Positions 36,339 to 46,673 of a DNA stretch of 64,000 nucleotides are shown piece by piece. The first letter of the stretch is position 1. Each line of letters starts with the position of its first letter. Source of the stretch: CAUZWH01 sp965224275. Lineage in GTDB: Bacteria > Pseudomonadota > Alphaproteobacteria > SHVV01. The position numbers and the translations under genes are program-made. Below the pieces are notes generated by a model, which saw nothing but the letters and a program-made list of their open reading frames with translations, made no database searches and was not told the origin of the DNA. Location: contig CBDCYR010000007.1 of assembly GCA_965224275.1 (NCBI GenBank), positions 1 through 64,000 on the forward strand, read 5' to 3'.

Positions 36339-37625
36339 CTACTCCACCGCTAGGGTAACCGGTTTTGGCAATATGCGCGCTAGTAGAGCGCTCAGACCCG
36401 CGATAGTCATCGCAATGGCGACGACTCGGAACAACCAATGTGGCTGGCCGATCGCGATAATCCAACCAAACGCAGCCGGCGCGATCGCACCGCCCAGATC
36501 AAGCGCCGAATAGACAAAGCCGAACACCCGGCCGGTCGACCCTTCCGGTGCGACCTTTCGCACGATCATATCGCGCGATGGCATCACGATACCGAACGAC
36601 GCCCCGGCGGCAAAAAGCACCACACCGATGACGACGACATCAACCCGTACCGGCCCGAACCAAGCGAGCGTCGACCCGCTGTCGAACATCATCGTCGACA
36701 CCGGGATTAGCGAAAACGCGAGAATGATCGCGCCGCCGAGGGTGAAGCCGGTCGCCGTGAGCTTGTCGTGATTGCTGATGCGATCCGCGATCGAGCCGCC
36801 CGGCACGATGCCCATGACATAGCCGGCCAGGAATACGGTGAGCAGCGTGTTGGCGACGAGGAATGGCAACGCGTAATAGGTCGTGAAAACGATTACCGAA
36901 TAAGTCGTAAAAGCCAGCAGGGTGATGGCGATCATCAGGAAAAAGACGAAACACGATAGAATCGCGGGCGAGAGTAGAAACCCGGCGTTCTTCAGATCGA
37001 ACAATGGCAGTCGCGTAGCTTCCTTCCGGTCTGCACCGGTGTCGTCGAGCAAAAGGTCACGGAAGGCGATCAGCGCGACGACCGTCAACAGGCCGGCGCC
37101 ACCGGCCAACGCAACCGCCATTTGCCAACCGAACACAACCGCGAGCGCCCCCATTACCAATGGCGCCACCATATAGCCAACGTTGCCGGCAAACCCGTGC
37201 CAGCCGTACGCGCGGCCGAGTAAATCCTGGCGCACCGACGCCTGGAAAATTGCGAAATCAGCCGGATGAAAGACGCTATTGCCCAGACCGGCCAGCGCCA
37301 TCAGGCCCATCGCCACCCAATAGTTGGGAAAGAATGCGAGCAGGAAGAATGAGCCCGACAGCAATGCCGAGCCAATAATCAAGAGATTGCGGGCACCAAA
37401 CCGATCGACCACGAATCCGGCCGCCACCTGAGCAACACCGGACGCCGCAAACATAACCGCGACCAAAAACCCCAGTTCGCTAAAACTCACACCGTAGACC
37501 GCAGCGAGAATCGGAAATAGCGGCGGCAGGCCGACTTGAAAAAAGTGGCTAAATAGGTGCGCCGCCGACACGACGGTGACGACTTTTGTCGCGCCTTCGC
37601 GCGGTATAATTGCAGGTGCGGACAT
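36339..37625 (-). CDS. major facilitator superfamily transporter
   Basis: 428 residues, twelve predicted helices. MFS signatures: GFVVDRFGARNLLIIG between helices 2 and 3 and GGSIADRISNHDKLTATG between 8 and 9. It starts at ATG 37625 (MSAPAIIPREG); a longer frame to 37709 adds only low-quality sequence. Located 12 bases upstream of the M20 hydrolase, so uptake of its substrate is a reasonable inference. Confidence 0.88.
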   Translation of the reverse strand: MSAPAIIPREGATKVVTVVSAAHLFSHFFQVGLPPLFPILAAVYGVSFSELGFLVAVMFAASGVAQVAAGFVVDRFGARNLLIIGSALLSGSFFLLAFFPNYWVAMGLMALAGLGNSVFHPADFAIFQASVRQDLLGRAYGWHGFAGNVGYMVAPLVMGALAVVFGWQMAVALAGGAGLLTVVALIAFRDLLLDDTGADRKEATRLPLFDLKNAGFLLSPAILSCFVFFLMIAITLLAFTTYSVIVFTTYYALPFLVANTLLTVFLAGYVMGIVPGGSIADRISNHDKLTATGFTLGGAIILAFSLIPVSTMMFDSGSTLAWFGPVRVDVVVIGVVLFAAGASFGIVMPSRDMIVRKVAPEGSTGRVFGFVYSALDLGGAIAPAAFGWIIAIGQPHWLFRVVAIAMTIAGLSALLARILPKPVTLAVE

Positions 37626-37786
37626 GATGGGGATTACAGCCAATGAGCCCAACTGTGATATCAGCTTAGCACCCCATCCCGCCAGCCCGCACGGACACCC
37701 AATTCCCACACATCGTCGGTCTTAAGCGGCCGGCCGGCTGCGTTATGATCGGTTCGGAATATCGGTTCAATCGAGGAGGAAAATTC

Positions 37787-38413
37787 ATGCCAACCCCACC
37801 TGAGATTCGGGGCTTGGTGGTCGAGGACACCACCATTCCTGCGCGCGAACATTGGAGCGGAACAATGAAACCGGGGCAGATGATGCGGATCGTCGATCTC
37901 GAGGGCGAACAGGGCGTCGATTTTCTGGTTTTCAACGCGACTGACCATCTCGACCGTTACGCTGCCGCCGACACCATGAAGATCAATGGGAAAATCTTCA
38001 TCGAAAACGGCAGCGTGCTTTATTCGATCAACTGCAATCCCTTGATGACGATGATCGCCGACACTTGCGGCCGGCACGACACGATCGGCGGATGCTGCTC
38101 GGACGCGATCAATCGCACCCGCTACAACGCCCCCGGCCAGCGCAATTGCCGGGAAAACTTTCTCCGCGAGTTTGCCAGGCACGGCATGGACGAACGCGAC
38201 ATGGTCGCAAACCTCAATTTCTTCGCCTATGTGTCGATCGGTCCCGAAGGCGAGATGGATTTCCAACCACCGCTGTCGAAGCCGGGCGACTATGTCGACC
38301 TGCGCGCCGAAACCGACGTGCTAACGATCATCTCAAACTGTCCGCAGATCAATAATCCGGCTGCCGGTTTCAACCCGACGCCGATCCAGGTCACGATCTG
38401 GGACCCGGCCTAG
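37787..38413 (+). CDS. DUF1989 (urea carboxylase-associated) family protein
   Basis: 208 residues from ATG 37787 (GAGGAGG upstream). The domain pattern RIVDLEGEQGVDFLVFNATDHLDRYAAADTMK, then DTIGGCCSDAINRTRYN and NLNFFAYVSIGPEGEMDF, fits the DUF1989 family found next to urea carboxylases. Enzymatic role not established for most members. No urea carboxylase here; instead an SDR gene follows 1 base later. Confidence 0.88.
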   Translation: MPTPPEIRGLVVEDTTIPAREHWSGTMKPGQMMRIVDLEGEQGVDFLVFNATDHLDRYAAADTMKINGKIFIENGSVLYSINCNPLMTMIADTCGRHDTIGGCCSDAINRTRYNAPGQRNCRENFLREFARHGMDERDMVANLNFFAYVSIGPEGEMDFQPPLSKPGDYVDLRAETDVLTIISNCPQINNPAAGFNPTPIQVTIWDPA

Positions 38414-38414
38414 C

Positions 38415-39227
38415 ATGGGCGTCATGATCGAAGAGCTCTTCTCGCTCAAAGACAACACCGCGCTGGTCACGGGATCGTCGCTTGGCCTGGGGCGGGCGAT
38501 GGCACGAGCGTTGGCCGGGGCCGGCGCTCACGTGGTCCTCAATGCGCGTGAACCCGAGCGCCTCGCGGTTGCCGCCGACGCCATGGCCGCCGAGGGACTG
38601 GAGGTCTCACGGGCCGCATTTGACGTGAGCGATGAACGCGCAGTGACCGATGCCGTCGCTGACATTGTCGCCGAGCATGGCCACCTCGATATCCTGGTCA
38701 ATAATGCCGGGACGGCCAACGAGTTTCGGGTTGGCGATAGCCCGACGGCCGAATGGCAACGCGTTATCGATACCGATCTCACAGCCTGCTTCTGGCTCGC
38801 CCGCGAGGTCGTCAAGCCGATGGCAGAAAACGGCCACGGCCGCATCATCAACATCGCCTCGATCATGTCTTATCAGGCGCGCCCGGCCTATGCGTCCTAC
38901 GTCACCGCCAAGCACGCGGTGATCGGACTAACCCGTTCGCTGGCCGTCGAATATGGCAGTGCCGGTGTCACCTGCAACGCGATCGCGCCCGGTTACTTTG
39001 CAACCGAAATGATGATCGACCTGGGTCTGCTGAATAACCCCGAAGTCGATGCGCGAGTCCGAGATCGCACGCCGCTGGGGCGCTGGGGTCAACCGGAAGA
39101 ACTTGGCGGCGTTGCGGTGTTTCTGGCTTCGAAGGCCGCGTCTTATGTCAATGGTGCGGTGCTGACCGTTGATGGCGGCATGACCTCGTCTCTTTTTCAA
39201 GACTATCCCGGTCAATCCGCGCCGTAG
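38415..39227 (+). CDS. SDR-family oxidoreductase (gluconate 5-dehydrogenase-like)
   Basis: 270 residues. Rossmann motif TGSSLGLGRAMA, NNAGTANEF, and the catalytic Ser in IASIMSYQ with YASYVTAK. Classical short-chain dehydrogenase with NAD(P). The N-terminal EELFSLKDNTALVTG is typical of the gluconate 5-dehydrogenase/SDR group, but the substrate is open. Coupled to the DUF1989 gene (1-base gap). An alternative start is ATG 38424. Confidence 0.9.
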   Translation: MGVMIEELFSLKDNTALVTGSSLGLGRAMARALAGAGAHVVLNAREPERLAVAADAMAAEGLEVSRAAFDVSDERAVTDAVADIVAEHGHLDILVNNAGTANEFRVGDSPTAEWQRVIDTDLTACFWLAREVVKPMAENGHGRIINIASIMSYQARPAYASYVTAKHAVIGLTRSLAVEYGSAGVTCNAIAPGYFATEMMIDLGLLNNPEVDARVRDRTPLGRWGQPEELGGVAVFLASKAASYVNGAVLTVDGGMTSSLFQDYPGQSAP

Positions 39228-39427
39228 CTGGAATCCACAGCGTCCAAGCACACCCGTGCTCTTTGTGATTTCCAGTCATAAATTGAAACATTTGCGACAA
39301 AAGCCGGCAACATCAATGCATTAAGCTTGCCCAAGGTGTATGGCCGGGGTCTCATCGAGCCCATGTACAGTTAGATTGATTGTTATGTGTGTTGTTTTCA
39401 TATATCGGTTCGTTATATAAAGACCCA

Positions 39428-39441
39428 CGATAACGTTATCG
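39428..39441. promoter_or_regulatory. candidate PadR operator (14-bp perfect palindrome)
   Basis: CGATAACGTTATCG lies 13 bases before the padR ATG. About 20 bases upstream an AT-rich stretch (TATATCGGTTCGTTATATA) could hold the -10 region. Position suits autorepression of the padR-efflux operon. Confidence 0.5.
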
Positions 39442-39454
39442 ATCGTGATGGACC

Positions 39455-40051
39455 ATGGATGTTAAGACGCTATGCCTTGGAATCCTGTCGCAGGGCGACG
39501 CCACGGGATACGAGATCAAGAAACAATTCGAAAACGGCTACAGCCACTTTTATGAAGCAAGCTTCGGGTCAATCTATCCGGCGCTGGCGCGGCTAACCGA
39601 AGATGGCTGCGTTTCGTGCACACAGCAGGTGCAAGACAAACGGCCCGACAAAAAGATCTACACGATCACTGCCGCCGGGCGCCTCGCCTTCCTCGACGAG
39701 TTGAACAAGGTGCCCGGGCGCGACCGGATTCGATCAGAGTTTCTGGCGACGATGTTGTTTGGCGATTTGCTGTCGCCGTCCCAACTCGACAACGTCATCG
39801 AGACCAAGCTCACCGAATACCGTCGCGAACTCGCCAACATGGAAGCATGCGATATGGCCGGCGCCAGCGCCGGCAACACTTTCGTGCATGGCTTCGGTAT
39901 CTCTTTTTACCGCGCCGCGATTGCCTATATGGAAGAACACAGCCACACCGTGGTCGGCGGCTCATTTCTATCGACGCCACCGATCACCAGCATGACGAAT
40001 GATGGCGCTGACCGGTCCGTGCCGGTCGCTCCGCAGGAGGCAGCCGAATGA
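39455..40051 (+). CDS. PadR-family transcriptional regulator
   Basis: 198 residues. An N-terminal winged helix (MDVKTLCLGILSQGDATGYEIKKQFENGYSHFYEASFGSIYPALARL, wing KKIYTITAAGRLAFLDEL) is followed by a C-terminal helical dimerisation domain. Members repress adjacent transporter or detoxification genes and release on ligand binding. It overlaps the downstream adaptor gene by four bases (ATGA), so it controls its own efflux operon. Ligand unknown. Confidence 0.92.
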   Translation: MDVKTLCLGILSQGDATGYEIKKQFENGYSHFYEASFGSIYPALARLTEDGCVSCTQQVQDKRPDKKIYTITAAGRLAFLDELNKVPGRDRIRSEFLATMLFGDLLSPSQLDNVIETKLTEYRRELANMEACDMAGASAGNTFVHGFGISFYRAAIAYMEEHSHTVVGGSFLSTPPITSMTNDGADRSVPVAPQEAAE

Positions 40052-41184
40052 ACCGTTCCCTAATCCTTGCAGTCGTCGTCGCTCTCGGCGTTGGCGGGTG
40101 GTTGGCATCCGGTGAGATCACCGGCAGCGGACGTGACACCAGCGCGGCGACGCCAGATGCCGCCGCGGTAACGAAAGGGTCCGCCGCGGTTGCTGCGCAA
40201 GCGACGGCCGCCAAAGAAACCGGTCCAGCGGGCCCGTTTAGCGTTCGCGTCAAGCGACTGCAGGCGACACTCAGAAGTCGCGATATCATTGCCCGTGGCC
40301 GCACCGACATTAATCGCATGGTCGATGTGAAAGCCGAGGTCATGGGCCGGGTCGCCGAAGTGGTCGCGATTGAGGGCAGCTTCGTCAAAGCCGGCGCGGT
40401 GCTGGCTAAACTTGATCTGCGGGATCGCCTCGAGCGCCTGGCCGAAGCCAAAGCCGTGTTGGCCCAGCGCGAGATCGAATATGACGCCGCCAAACGACTG
40501 CGCGCCAAGGGCTTTCGGGCACAAACCAAAACCGCGGAATCGGCGGCCCTGCTTGAATCTGCCAAAGCCAACCTCGCATCGATGGAAGTCGCCCTTGATC
40601 GCACGGTGATCCGAGCGCCGTTCAGCGGCGTCGTTGAGCATCGTCATGTTGAACTCGGCGATTTCGTCGATATGGGCGATCCGATCGCCCGTGTGGTCGA
40701 CCGCTCGCCCATCCTGGTAGTCGCCTATGTGTCAGAGCGCGATGTCGGGTTTCTCAGCCGCAAGACAAAGGCCGACGTCACGTTGGCGACCGGTGAAAAG
40801 CTCGACGGCAGCCTTAAATACATCGCCAGCATGGCCGACGACGAGACCCGCACGTTTCGAGTTGAATTTCGCGCCCCCAATCCCGGCCTGAAGATGCGGG
40901 CCGGGGTCACGGCCGAACTGCGAATCTCGGTCGATGCTGTGCCCGCTCATTTCGTATCACCGGCGATGCTGACCCTCAACGACGAGGGCCAATTGGGCGT
41001 TAAACTCGTCAACCGCCAGAACCATGTCGAGTTCCACCGTGCCGACATTATTAGTGATGAACCCGATGGGGTCTGGCTTGGTGGCTTGCCGCAATCCATT
41101 CGAGTTATCACCGTTGGTCAGGAGTATGTGCGCGATGGCGACCCGGTGCGGGCGGTCCCAGACAAAACGACAGACGCCTCATGA
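40048..41184 (+). CDS. HlyD-type periplasmic adaptor of an RND pump
   Basis: 378 residues. A signal/anchor segment (RSLILAVVVALGVGGWLA) leads into lipoyl, alpha-hairpin and beta-barrel domains: VDVKAEVMGRVAEVVAIEGSFVKAGAVLAKLD, the RLAEAKAVLAQREIEYDAAKRL helix, and the VIRAPFSGVVEHRHVELGDFV returning lipoyl strand. It bridges the RND permease to an outer-membrane channel (none encoded here). Overlaps both padR and the RND gene by four bases. Confidence 0.93.
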   Translation: MNRSLILAVVVALGVGGWLASGEITGSGRDTSAATPDAAAVTKGSAAVAAQATAAKETGPAGPFSVRVKRLQATLRSRDIIARGRTDINRMVDVKAEVMGRVAEVVAIEGSFVKAGAVLAKLDLRDRLERLAEAKAVLAQREIEYDAAKRLRAKGFRAQTKTAESAALLESAKANLASMEVALDRTVIRAPFSGVVEHRHVELGDFVDMGDPIARVVDRSPILVVAYVSERDVGFLSRKTKADVTLATGEKLDGSLKYIASMADDETRTFRVEFRAPNPGLKMRAGVTAELRISVDAVPAHFVSPAMLTLNDEGQLGVKLVNRQNHVEFHRADIISDEPDGVWLGGLPQSIRVITVGQEYVRDGDPVRAVPDKTTDAS

Positions 41185-44100
41185 ATGCGATCATTGATGC
41201 GGCCATCGGCCGCAGCCGAACCGTGTTGATGGTCCTGTCGCTAATCCTCATCGCCGGCACGATCGCCTACATTTCCATCCCGAAGGAATCCGATCCCGAC
41301 GTCAATATTCCGATCATCTATGTCGGGATGTCGCACGACGGTATCTCGCCGGAGGACGCCGAACGCCTGTTGGTGCGGCCGATGGAGCAGGAACTTCGGT
41401 CGATCGAGGGCATCAAAGAGATGCGTTCGAACGCGACGGAAGGCTATGCCTCGGTGCTGCTCGAATTCGATGCCGGCTTTGACGCCGATCTGGCATTGGC
41501 CGATGTGCGCGAAAAGGTCGATGTTGCCAAGGTCGAATTGCCCGACGAAACCGATGAGCCCACGGTCAACGAGGTCAACGTCAGCCTGTTCCCGGTGATC
41601 GTGATCATGTTGTCCGGCGACATGCCGGAACGCACGCTGTTGCGCCACGCACGAGATCTGCAAGACAAGCTCGAGGGGCTACCCGGCGTGCTGTCGGCAA
41701 ACATCGTCGGCAATCGCGAAGAACTCTTGGAAGTGATCGTCGATCCCGTGCGCCTCGAAAGCTATCGCGTTAGCCAGGAAGACCTGATCCGCGCGATTGA
41801 CTTCAACAACCGATTGGTCGCCGCCGGCGCCCTCGATACCGGCGCCGGCCGCTTTTCGGTGAAGGTGCCGGGTCTGTTCGAAACCGCCAAGGACGTTCTC
41901 GAAATTCCGGTCAAAACAAACGGCGATGCCGTCGTCACGCTGCGCGACATCACCGATGTACGGCGCACGTTTTGGGATGCGACCAGCTTTGCCCGGCTGG
42001 ATGGCCGTCCCACCGTCGCGTTGGAAATTCAAAAACGCATCGGCTTCAACGTCATCGATACCATCGACGATGTCCGCGCCTCGATTGCCGACGAACAGAA
42101 GCATTGGCCGACCGCGCTTGAAGTTACGTATATCCAGGACAAGTCGGAGTTCATTGACACCCTGCTGACCGACCTCCAGAACAACGTCATCAGCGCCGTG
42201 TTGCTGGTGATGATCGTCGTTTTGGCAGCGCTTGGTAGCCGCTCGTCCGGCCTGGTTGGTATGGCAATCCCGGGCTCGTTCCTGATCGGAATTCTATACC
42301 TCTATCTGTTCGGGATGACGATCAACATCGTCGTTCTTTTCAGCTTGATCCTGTCGGTCGGCATGCTGGTCGACGGGGCCATCGTGGTGACCGAATTCGC
42401 GGACCGCAAGATGGCGGAGGGCAACCACAAACGCGATGCCTATGCCGCGGCGGCGCAACGCATGGCTTGGCCGATCATTGCCTCGACTCTGACCACACTG
42501 GCCGCATTCATGCCATTGCTGTTCTGGCCCGGTGTGGTCGGTCAGTTCATGAAGTTCCTGCCGATCACGCTGATCGTCACACTGTCGGGCTCGTTACTCA
42601 TGGCGCTCGTCTTCGTGCCGACATTGGGCAGTATTTTCGGCAAGGTCGGAACCTCCAACAAGCGCACGCTAAAAAGGCTGGCGGCAACCGAAGCCGGCGA
42701 CATCAATGACATCGACGGTTTCACTGGCGGCTACGCCCGCACGCTGCACTTTCTGGTGCGCCGATGGTGGGGAGCGACCGCAGTGGTCGCCGTCACGGTC
42801 GGGCTGTTGATTGGGGTCCAGTTCGCATACGGAAAATATGGCGCCGGCGTCGAGTTCTTCCCCGACGTCGATCAGGACAGCGCCTTTGTGCTGGTACACG
42901 CGCGCGGCAATCTATCGACCGAAGAAAAAGACGCATTGATGGCGGAAGTCGAGCAACGAGTTATGGAACTCGATGAGTTCGACGCGGTCTACACCCAGAC
43001 CGGTTTTTCCGGCGAGGGTCAAGACCAGGCGGAAGACGTGATCGGACGGATCATGCTCGAGCTCAAGCCATGGCGCGAGCGGCGTCGAGCCAACGAAATC
43101 CTGGCCGAGTTGCGTGAGATAACCGCCGACATTCCCGGCATCATTGTTGAGATGCGTAAGCCCGATTCCGGCCCGCCAACAGGCAAGGATGTGCGCATCG
43201 AATTATCATCGCGCAACCCACTATTGTTGCCGCCGGTCGTCGAACAAATTCGCAAACATCTGACCACCGTATCTGGATTGATAGATGTCGAGGATAGCCG
43301 TCCGATTCCCGGCATTGAGTGGCAGTTGCAGGTCGACCGCGCCCAAGCCGGCCGCTACGCCTCCAATATCTTCGACGTCGGCAACGTCGTGCAGTTCGTC
43401 ACCAACGGCGTCAAGGTCGGCGAATATCGTCCCAATGATACCGACGAGGAGATCGAGATCCGGGTACGCTTCCCCGACGCGGACCGCTCGATCACCCAGC
43501 TCGATACACTGCGCGTGCAAACACCTGAAGGTCTGGTGCCGATCAGCAATTTCGTCAAACGGGTGCCGAAACCAAAAGTCGGCCAGATCGATCGCATCGA
43601 CGGCTTTCGCGTCCTTACCGTCCAGGCCAATGTCGAAGAGGGCATCCTGGTTGCCGACAAAGTCGCCGAGATCGGGGCTTGGCTCGAGAACGCACCGTTC
43701 CCAAACGGGGTCGACTGGCGTTTCAAAGGCCAGGATGAGGAACAGCGCCAGGCTCAGGAATTCCTGTCGAAGGCATTCGGGGCGGCACTGTTCATCATGG
43801 CCATCATCCTGGTTACCCAGTTCAACAGCTTCTATCACGCGTTCCTGATCCTCTCGGCCGTCGTCATGTCGACGATCGGGGTCATGATCGGACTGCTGGT
43901 GACCGGTCAGCCGTTCGGAATCGTCATGACCGGCGTTGGGATCATCACTCTCGCCGGCGTCGTGGTGAACAACAACATTGTGCTTATCGACACGTTCGTG
44001 CGGCTGAAAAACACCAGTATGGATGGCATCGAGGCCGTGGTCCGAACCGGCGCTCAGCGCCTGAGACCCGTGTTGCTCACGGCCATCACCACGGTGTTTG

Positions 44101-44357
44101 GCCTGTTGCCAATGGTGCTCAGCATGAACATTGATTTTCTGGTGCCGGAGATCGCGTTCGGCGCACCCTCAACGCAATGGTGGGTTCAATTATCAACCGC
44201 GGTGGTAAGCGGCCTCAGCTTCGCAACCGTGCTGACGCTGGTTGTGACACCGTCGCTGTTGTCGCTGCAAGTTCACGTCCGCAATGGTCGCGATGCGCGG
44301 CGGGCGCGACGCGAAGCCAAGCGCGCGGGAACGTTTGACGCACTGCCGGCCGAGTAA
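41181..44357 (+). CDS. RND-family multidrug efflux permease
   Basis: 1058 residues with the AcrB/HAE1 plan: TM1 followed by the PKESDPDVNIPIIYVGMSHDGISPEDAERL porter opening, VDGAIVVTEFADRKM in TM4, a second porter half after VEFFPDVDQDSAFVLVHARG, and VVNNNIVLIDTFVRLK with RLRPVLLTAITTVFGLLPM at the C-terminal side. Proton-driven export of drugs or toxic organics from the periplasm. Part of the padR-adaptor-permease operon; TolC-type partner must be elsewhere. Confidence 0.95.
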   Translation: MNAIIDAAIGRSRTVLMVLSLILIAGTIAYISIPKESDPDVNIPIIYVGMSHDGISPEDAERLLVRPMEQELRSIEGIKEMRSNATEGYASVLLEFDAGFDADLALADVREKVDVAKVELPDETDEPTVNEVNVSLFPVIVIMLSGDMPERTLLRHARDLQDKLEGLPGVLSANIVGNREELLEVIVDPVRLESYRVSQEDLIRAIDFNNRLVAAGALDTGAGRFSVKVPGLFETAKDVLEIPVKTNGDAVVTLRDITDVRRTFWDATSFARLDGRPTVALEIQKRIGFNVIDTIDDVRASIADEQKHWPTALEVTYIQDKSEFIDTLLTDLQNNVISAVLLVMIVVLAALGSRSSGLVGMAIPGSFLIGILYLYLFGMTINIVVLFSLILSVGMLVDGAIVVTEFADRKMAEGNHKRDAYAAAAQRMAWPIIASTLTTLAAFMPLLFWPGVVGQFMKFLPITLIVTLSGSLLMALVFVPTLGSIFGKVGTSNKRTLKRLAATEAGDINDIDGFTGGYARTLHFLVRRWWGATAVVAVTVGLLIGVQFAYGKYGAGVEFFPDVDQDSAFVLVHARGNLSTEEKDALMAEVEQRVMELDEFDAVYTQTGFSGEGQDQAEDVIGRIMLELKPWRERRRANEILAELREITADIPGIIVEMRKPDSGPPTGKDVRIELSSRNPLLLPPVVEQIRKHLTTVSGLIDVEDSRPIPGIEWQLQVDRAQAGRYASNIFDVGNVVQFVTNGVKVGEYRPNDTDEEIEIRVRFPDADRSITQLDTLRVQTPEGLVPISNFVKRVPKPKVGQIDRIDGFRVLTVQANVEEGILVADKVAEIGAWLENAPFPNGVDWRFKGQDEEQRQAQEFLSKAFGAALFIMAIILVTQFNSFYHAFLILSAVVMSTIGVMIGLLVTGQPFGIVMTGVGIITLAGVVVNNNIVLIDTFVRLKNTSMDGIEAVVRTGAQRLRPVLLTAITTVFGLLPMVLSMNIDFLVPEIAFGAPSTQWWVQLSTAVVSGLSFATVLTLVVTPSLLSLQVHVRNGRDARRARREAKRAGTFDALPAE

Positions 44358-44375
44358 CTCCACCTCCAGCGAGCC

Positions 44376-45680
44376 GTGCCAAGGGTGCCGCGTGTTGTCA
44401 TCGTCGGCGCTGGGCCGGCCGGCGCCGCGACCGCGTTGCTGCTGGCCCGCAACGGCATAGACGTCGACCTCATCGAGCGCGCCGACAGTTTCGAACGCGT
44501 TTTCCGCGGCGAAGGGTTGATGCCGACCGGCCTTGGTGCGCTCCACGCCATGGGACTGGGTGATGACGTCAACACGCTGGATTGGAAGCCGATCGAGCGT
44601 TGGGATCTCCATCTCAATCGACGCTTTGTAATGTCGGTTGCGGAGCCGAGCGCGACGCTCGGCAATCGCAGCCTGCGTGCGGTGCGCCAGCCGGCCCTGC
44701 TTGAACTCATCATCAACAAAGCCCGCAGCTACTCCGGGTTTGTATTTCGCAACGCGACCACGGTCCGCAATGTTGTCTTCGATGGTGGTCGGGTGAGTGG
44801 CGTGCGCGCCAATAGCGGCGCTGGTGACGTCGATATTTCCGCCGATCTCGTGATCGGCTGCGACGGCCGCGGCTCGGTGATTCGGGCGCGTTCCGATCTC
44901 ACGCTCATGCAGTTTCCCCAGGCTTACGACATCGCCTGGTTCAAAGTGCCCATGCCCGACCAACTGCAGGGGCAACATCCGATGCTGTTGTGCGCCGCCG
45001 GTAGCGACGCCGCGGCCGCGTATATTTCCTGGGACGGTTCTTTGCAGATCGCCGCCGCGTTCCCGAACGGAACCTGGCAGGAAATTCGCCAGAGCGAATG
45101 GATCGACGCCTGTGTTCGCGCATTGCCTGATTGGCTCGAGCGGCACATACGCACGCATGCAAACGATATTGATCCACCGATCCCGCTCGACGTGATCGTC
45201 GGCCGCTGTCACAGATGGCACATGCCGGGATGTTGAGGACCTGCTTGGCGATGCCGCGCATCCGATGTCCCCGATCCGGGCGCAAGGGATCAACTTGGCC
45301 TACGTGACGCGATCAGTCGCCGACCAGCTATTTGGTGCCCGCAGTAGGTATCGGCGCACCTGCCGACAGTGTGCTCGATGCAATCCAACGCGAGCCCCGG
45401 ATCGTTCGTTGCCCGCGATCATCAGCCCCGAGACACGCGTGGCCAAGCTTTCGCGTGGTTTTCGACGGCTCATGGTTAATCTCGTCGATCACGACCACCG
45501 CGCGCCAATCTTGAAATTGCCGGCGCTCGACCGTCCTGCCGCAGCGCGCGTGGCTGCATGCCCAGCGCGAACTGCGTTACGGTGTGACGCCGTTGGAGCG
45601 AGCATTTTCGTAGAAATAGCGTCATGGATCCGTGGAAGGCAGGAGGGAAGTTTTCACGTTCGGCTGGCGTGAACGTATCG
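44376..45680 (+). pseudogene. FAD-dependent monooxygenase, copy 1 (3' end decayed)
   Basis: Starts at GTG 44376. The dinucleotide fold (VVIVGAGPAGAATALLLARNG, then LIERA), the FRGEGLMPTGLGAL element and ADLVIGCDGRGSVIRARSD are those of the PHBH-like aromatic hydroxylases. The frame breaks at about 45230, just before the second FAD motif, which continues in another frame (LLGDAAHPMSPI, then AQGINLAY). Further downstream several more shifts follow, so the C-terminal ~130 codons are scrambled. A second decayed copy of this 3' half lies at 45998-46673. Confidence 0.8.
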
Positions 45681-45799
45681 ACACCTTGGGCGATGGCCTC
45701 GTCACAGGTCATCGATAGTGCATGACCGCATCCATTACAGGAAGGTCCGTCGAGCCTCGGCCGGCCATCTCGATGGGGTTGAAATCGGCGGCTATGAGG

Positions 45800-45997
45800 C
45801 GGCGCGATCAACGCCCACTCTCGATCCGTCAGGCGGCCTCGATAGCGGCCCGCACGGCGACGGGTTCATAATTCGGGCAGATTGTCCATGATGACAATGT
45901 CGCCAGGCGACAGTGTCGTGCACTCAACTCGTTTGCTTTGACACAACCGAGTAAGCCACAACCGACTGAAATCACTCAACTAGTTTCGGGTTGGCCT
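45800..45997 (-). mobile_element. degraded remnant of the IS5 left end
   Basis: 45928-45997 is essentially identical to the complement of 27941-28010 of the IS5 element. Bases ~45800-45927 hold a scrambled version of its first codons: GCCCGAATTATGA and the exact complement of the segment encoding LTDREWALIAP. The rest of the transposase is missing. It sits exactly between the two monooxygenase copies. Confidence 0.8.
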
Positions 45998-46673
45998 TCA
46001 CGCTCATGCAGTTTCCCCAGGCTTACGACATCGCCTGGTTCAAAGTGCCCATGCCCGACCAACTGCAGGGGCAACATCCGATCCCCGCGCGGGGCCCGGC
46101 CATAACGCCCCGGGCCATCTTTCCTGGGCCGGTTCTTTGCAGATCGCCGCCGGTTCCCGAAAGCTGAACCTGGCAGGAAATTCGCCAGAGCGAATGGATC
46201 GACGCCTGTGTTCGCGCATTGCCTGATTGGCTCGAGCGTCACATACGCACGCATGCAAACGATATTGATCCACCGATCCCGCTCGCGTGATCGGCGGCCG
46301 CTGCCACAGATGGCACTTGCCGGGTGTTCTTCAACTTGGCGATGCCGCGCATGATGTCCCCGATCCCGCAAGGGATCAACTTGGCCTTACGCGACGCGAT
46401 CGTCGCCGCCAACTATTTGGTGCCCGCATTAGGAAGCGGCGCACCTGCCGACGTGCTCGGCTCCAACGCGAGCGCGAGCCGGAAATCGCCGTTGCCAGGG
46501 CGCAGCAGCAAGACGCGCGTGGCCAAGATCTCGCCCGGCGACGGCCATGGTTAATCTCGGCGATCACGACCACGGCGCGGCCAATCTTGAAATTGCTGGC
46601 GCCGACCGGCCTGCCGCAGCGCGCGTGGCTGCATGCCCAGCGCGAACTGCGTTACGGTGTGACGCGCGTTGAG
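45998..46673 (+). pseudogene. FAD-dependent monooxygenase, copy 2 (3' half, decayed)
   Basis: Begins abruptly after the IS5 remnant with sequence equal to copy 1 from base ~44900 (CACGCTCATGCAGTTTCCCC). It then follows copy 1 with many substitutions and indels through the LGDAAHDVP/GINLALRDAIVAANYLVPALGSGAPAD region to the MITE at 46674. No start and no open frame over its length. It retains in places a more family-like reading (GINLALRDAIVAANY) than copy 1. Confidence 0.75.

Noticed and set aside
45476..45811. 111-residue minus-strand ORF
   Set aside because: Its N-terminal side is the scrambled IS5 remnant and the rest is antisense to the decayed monooxygenase.
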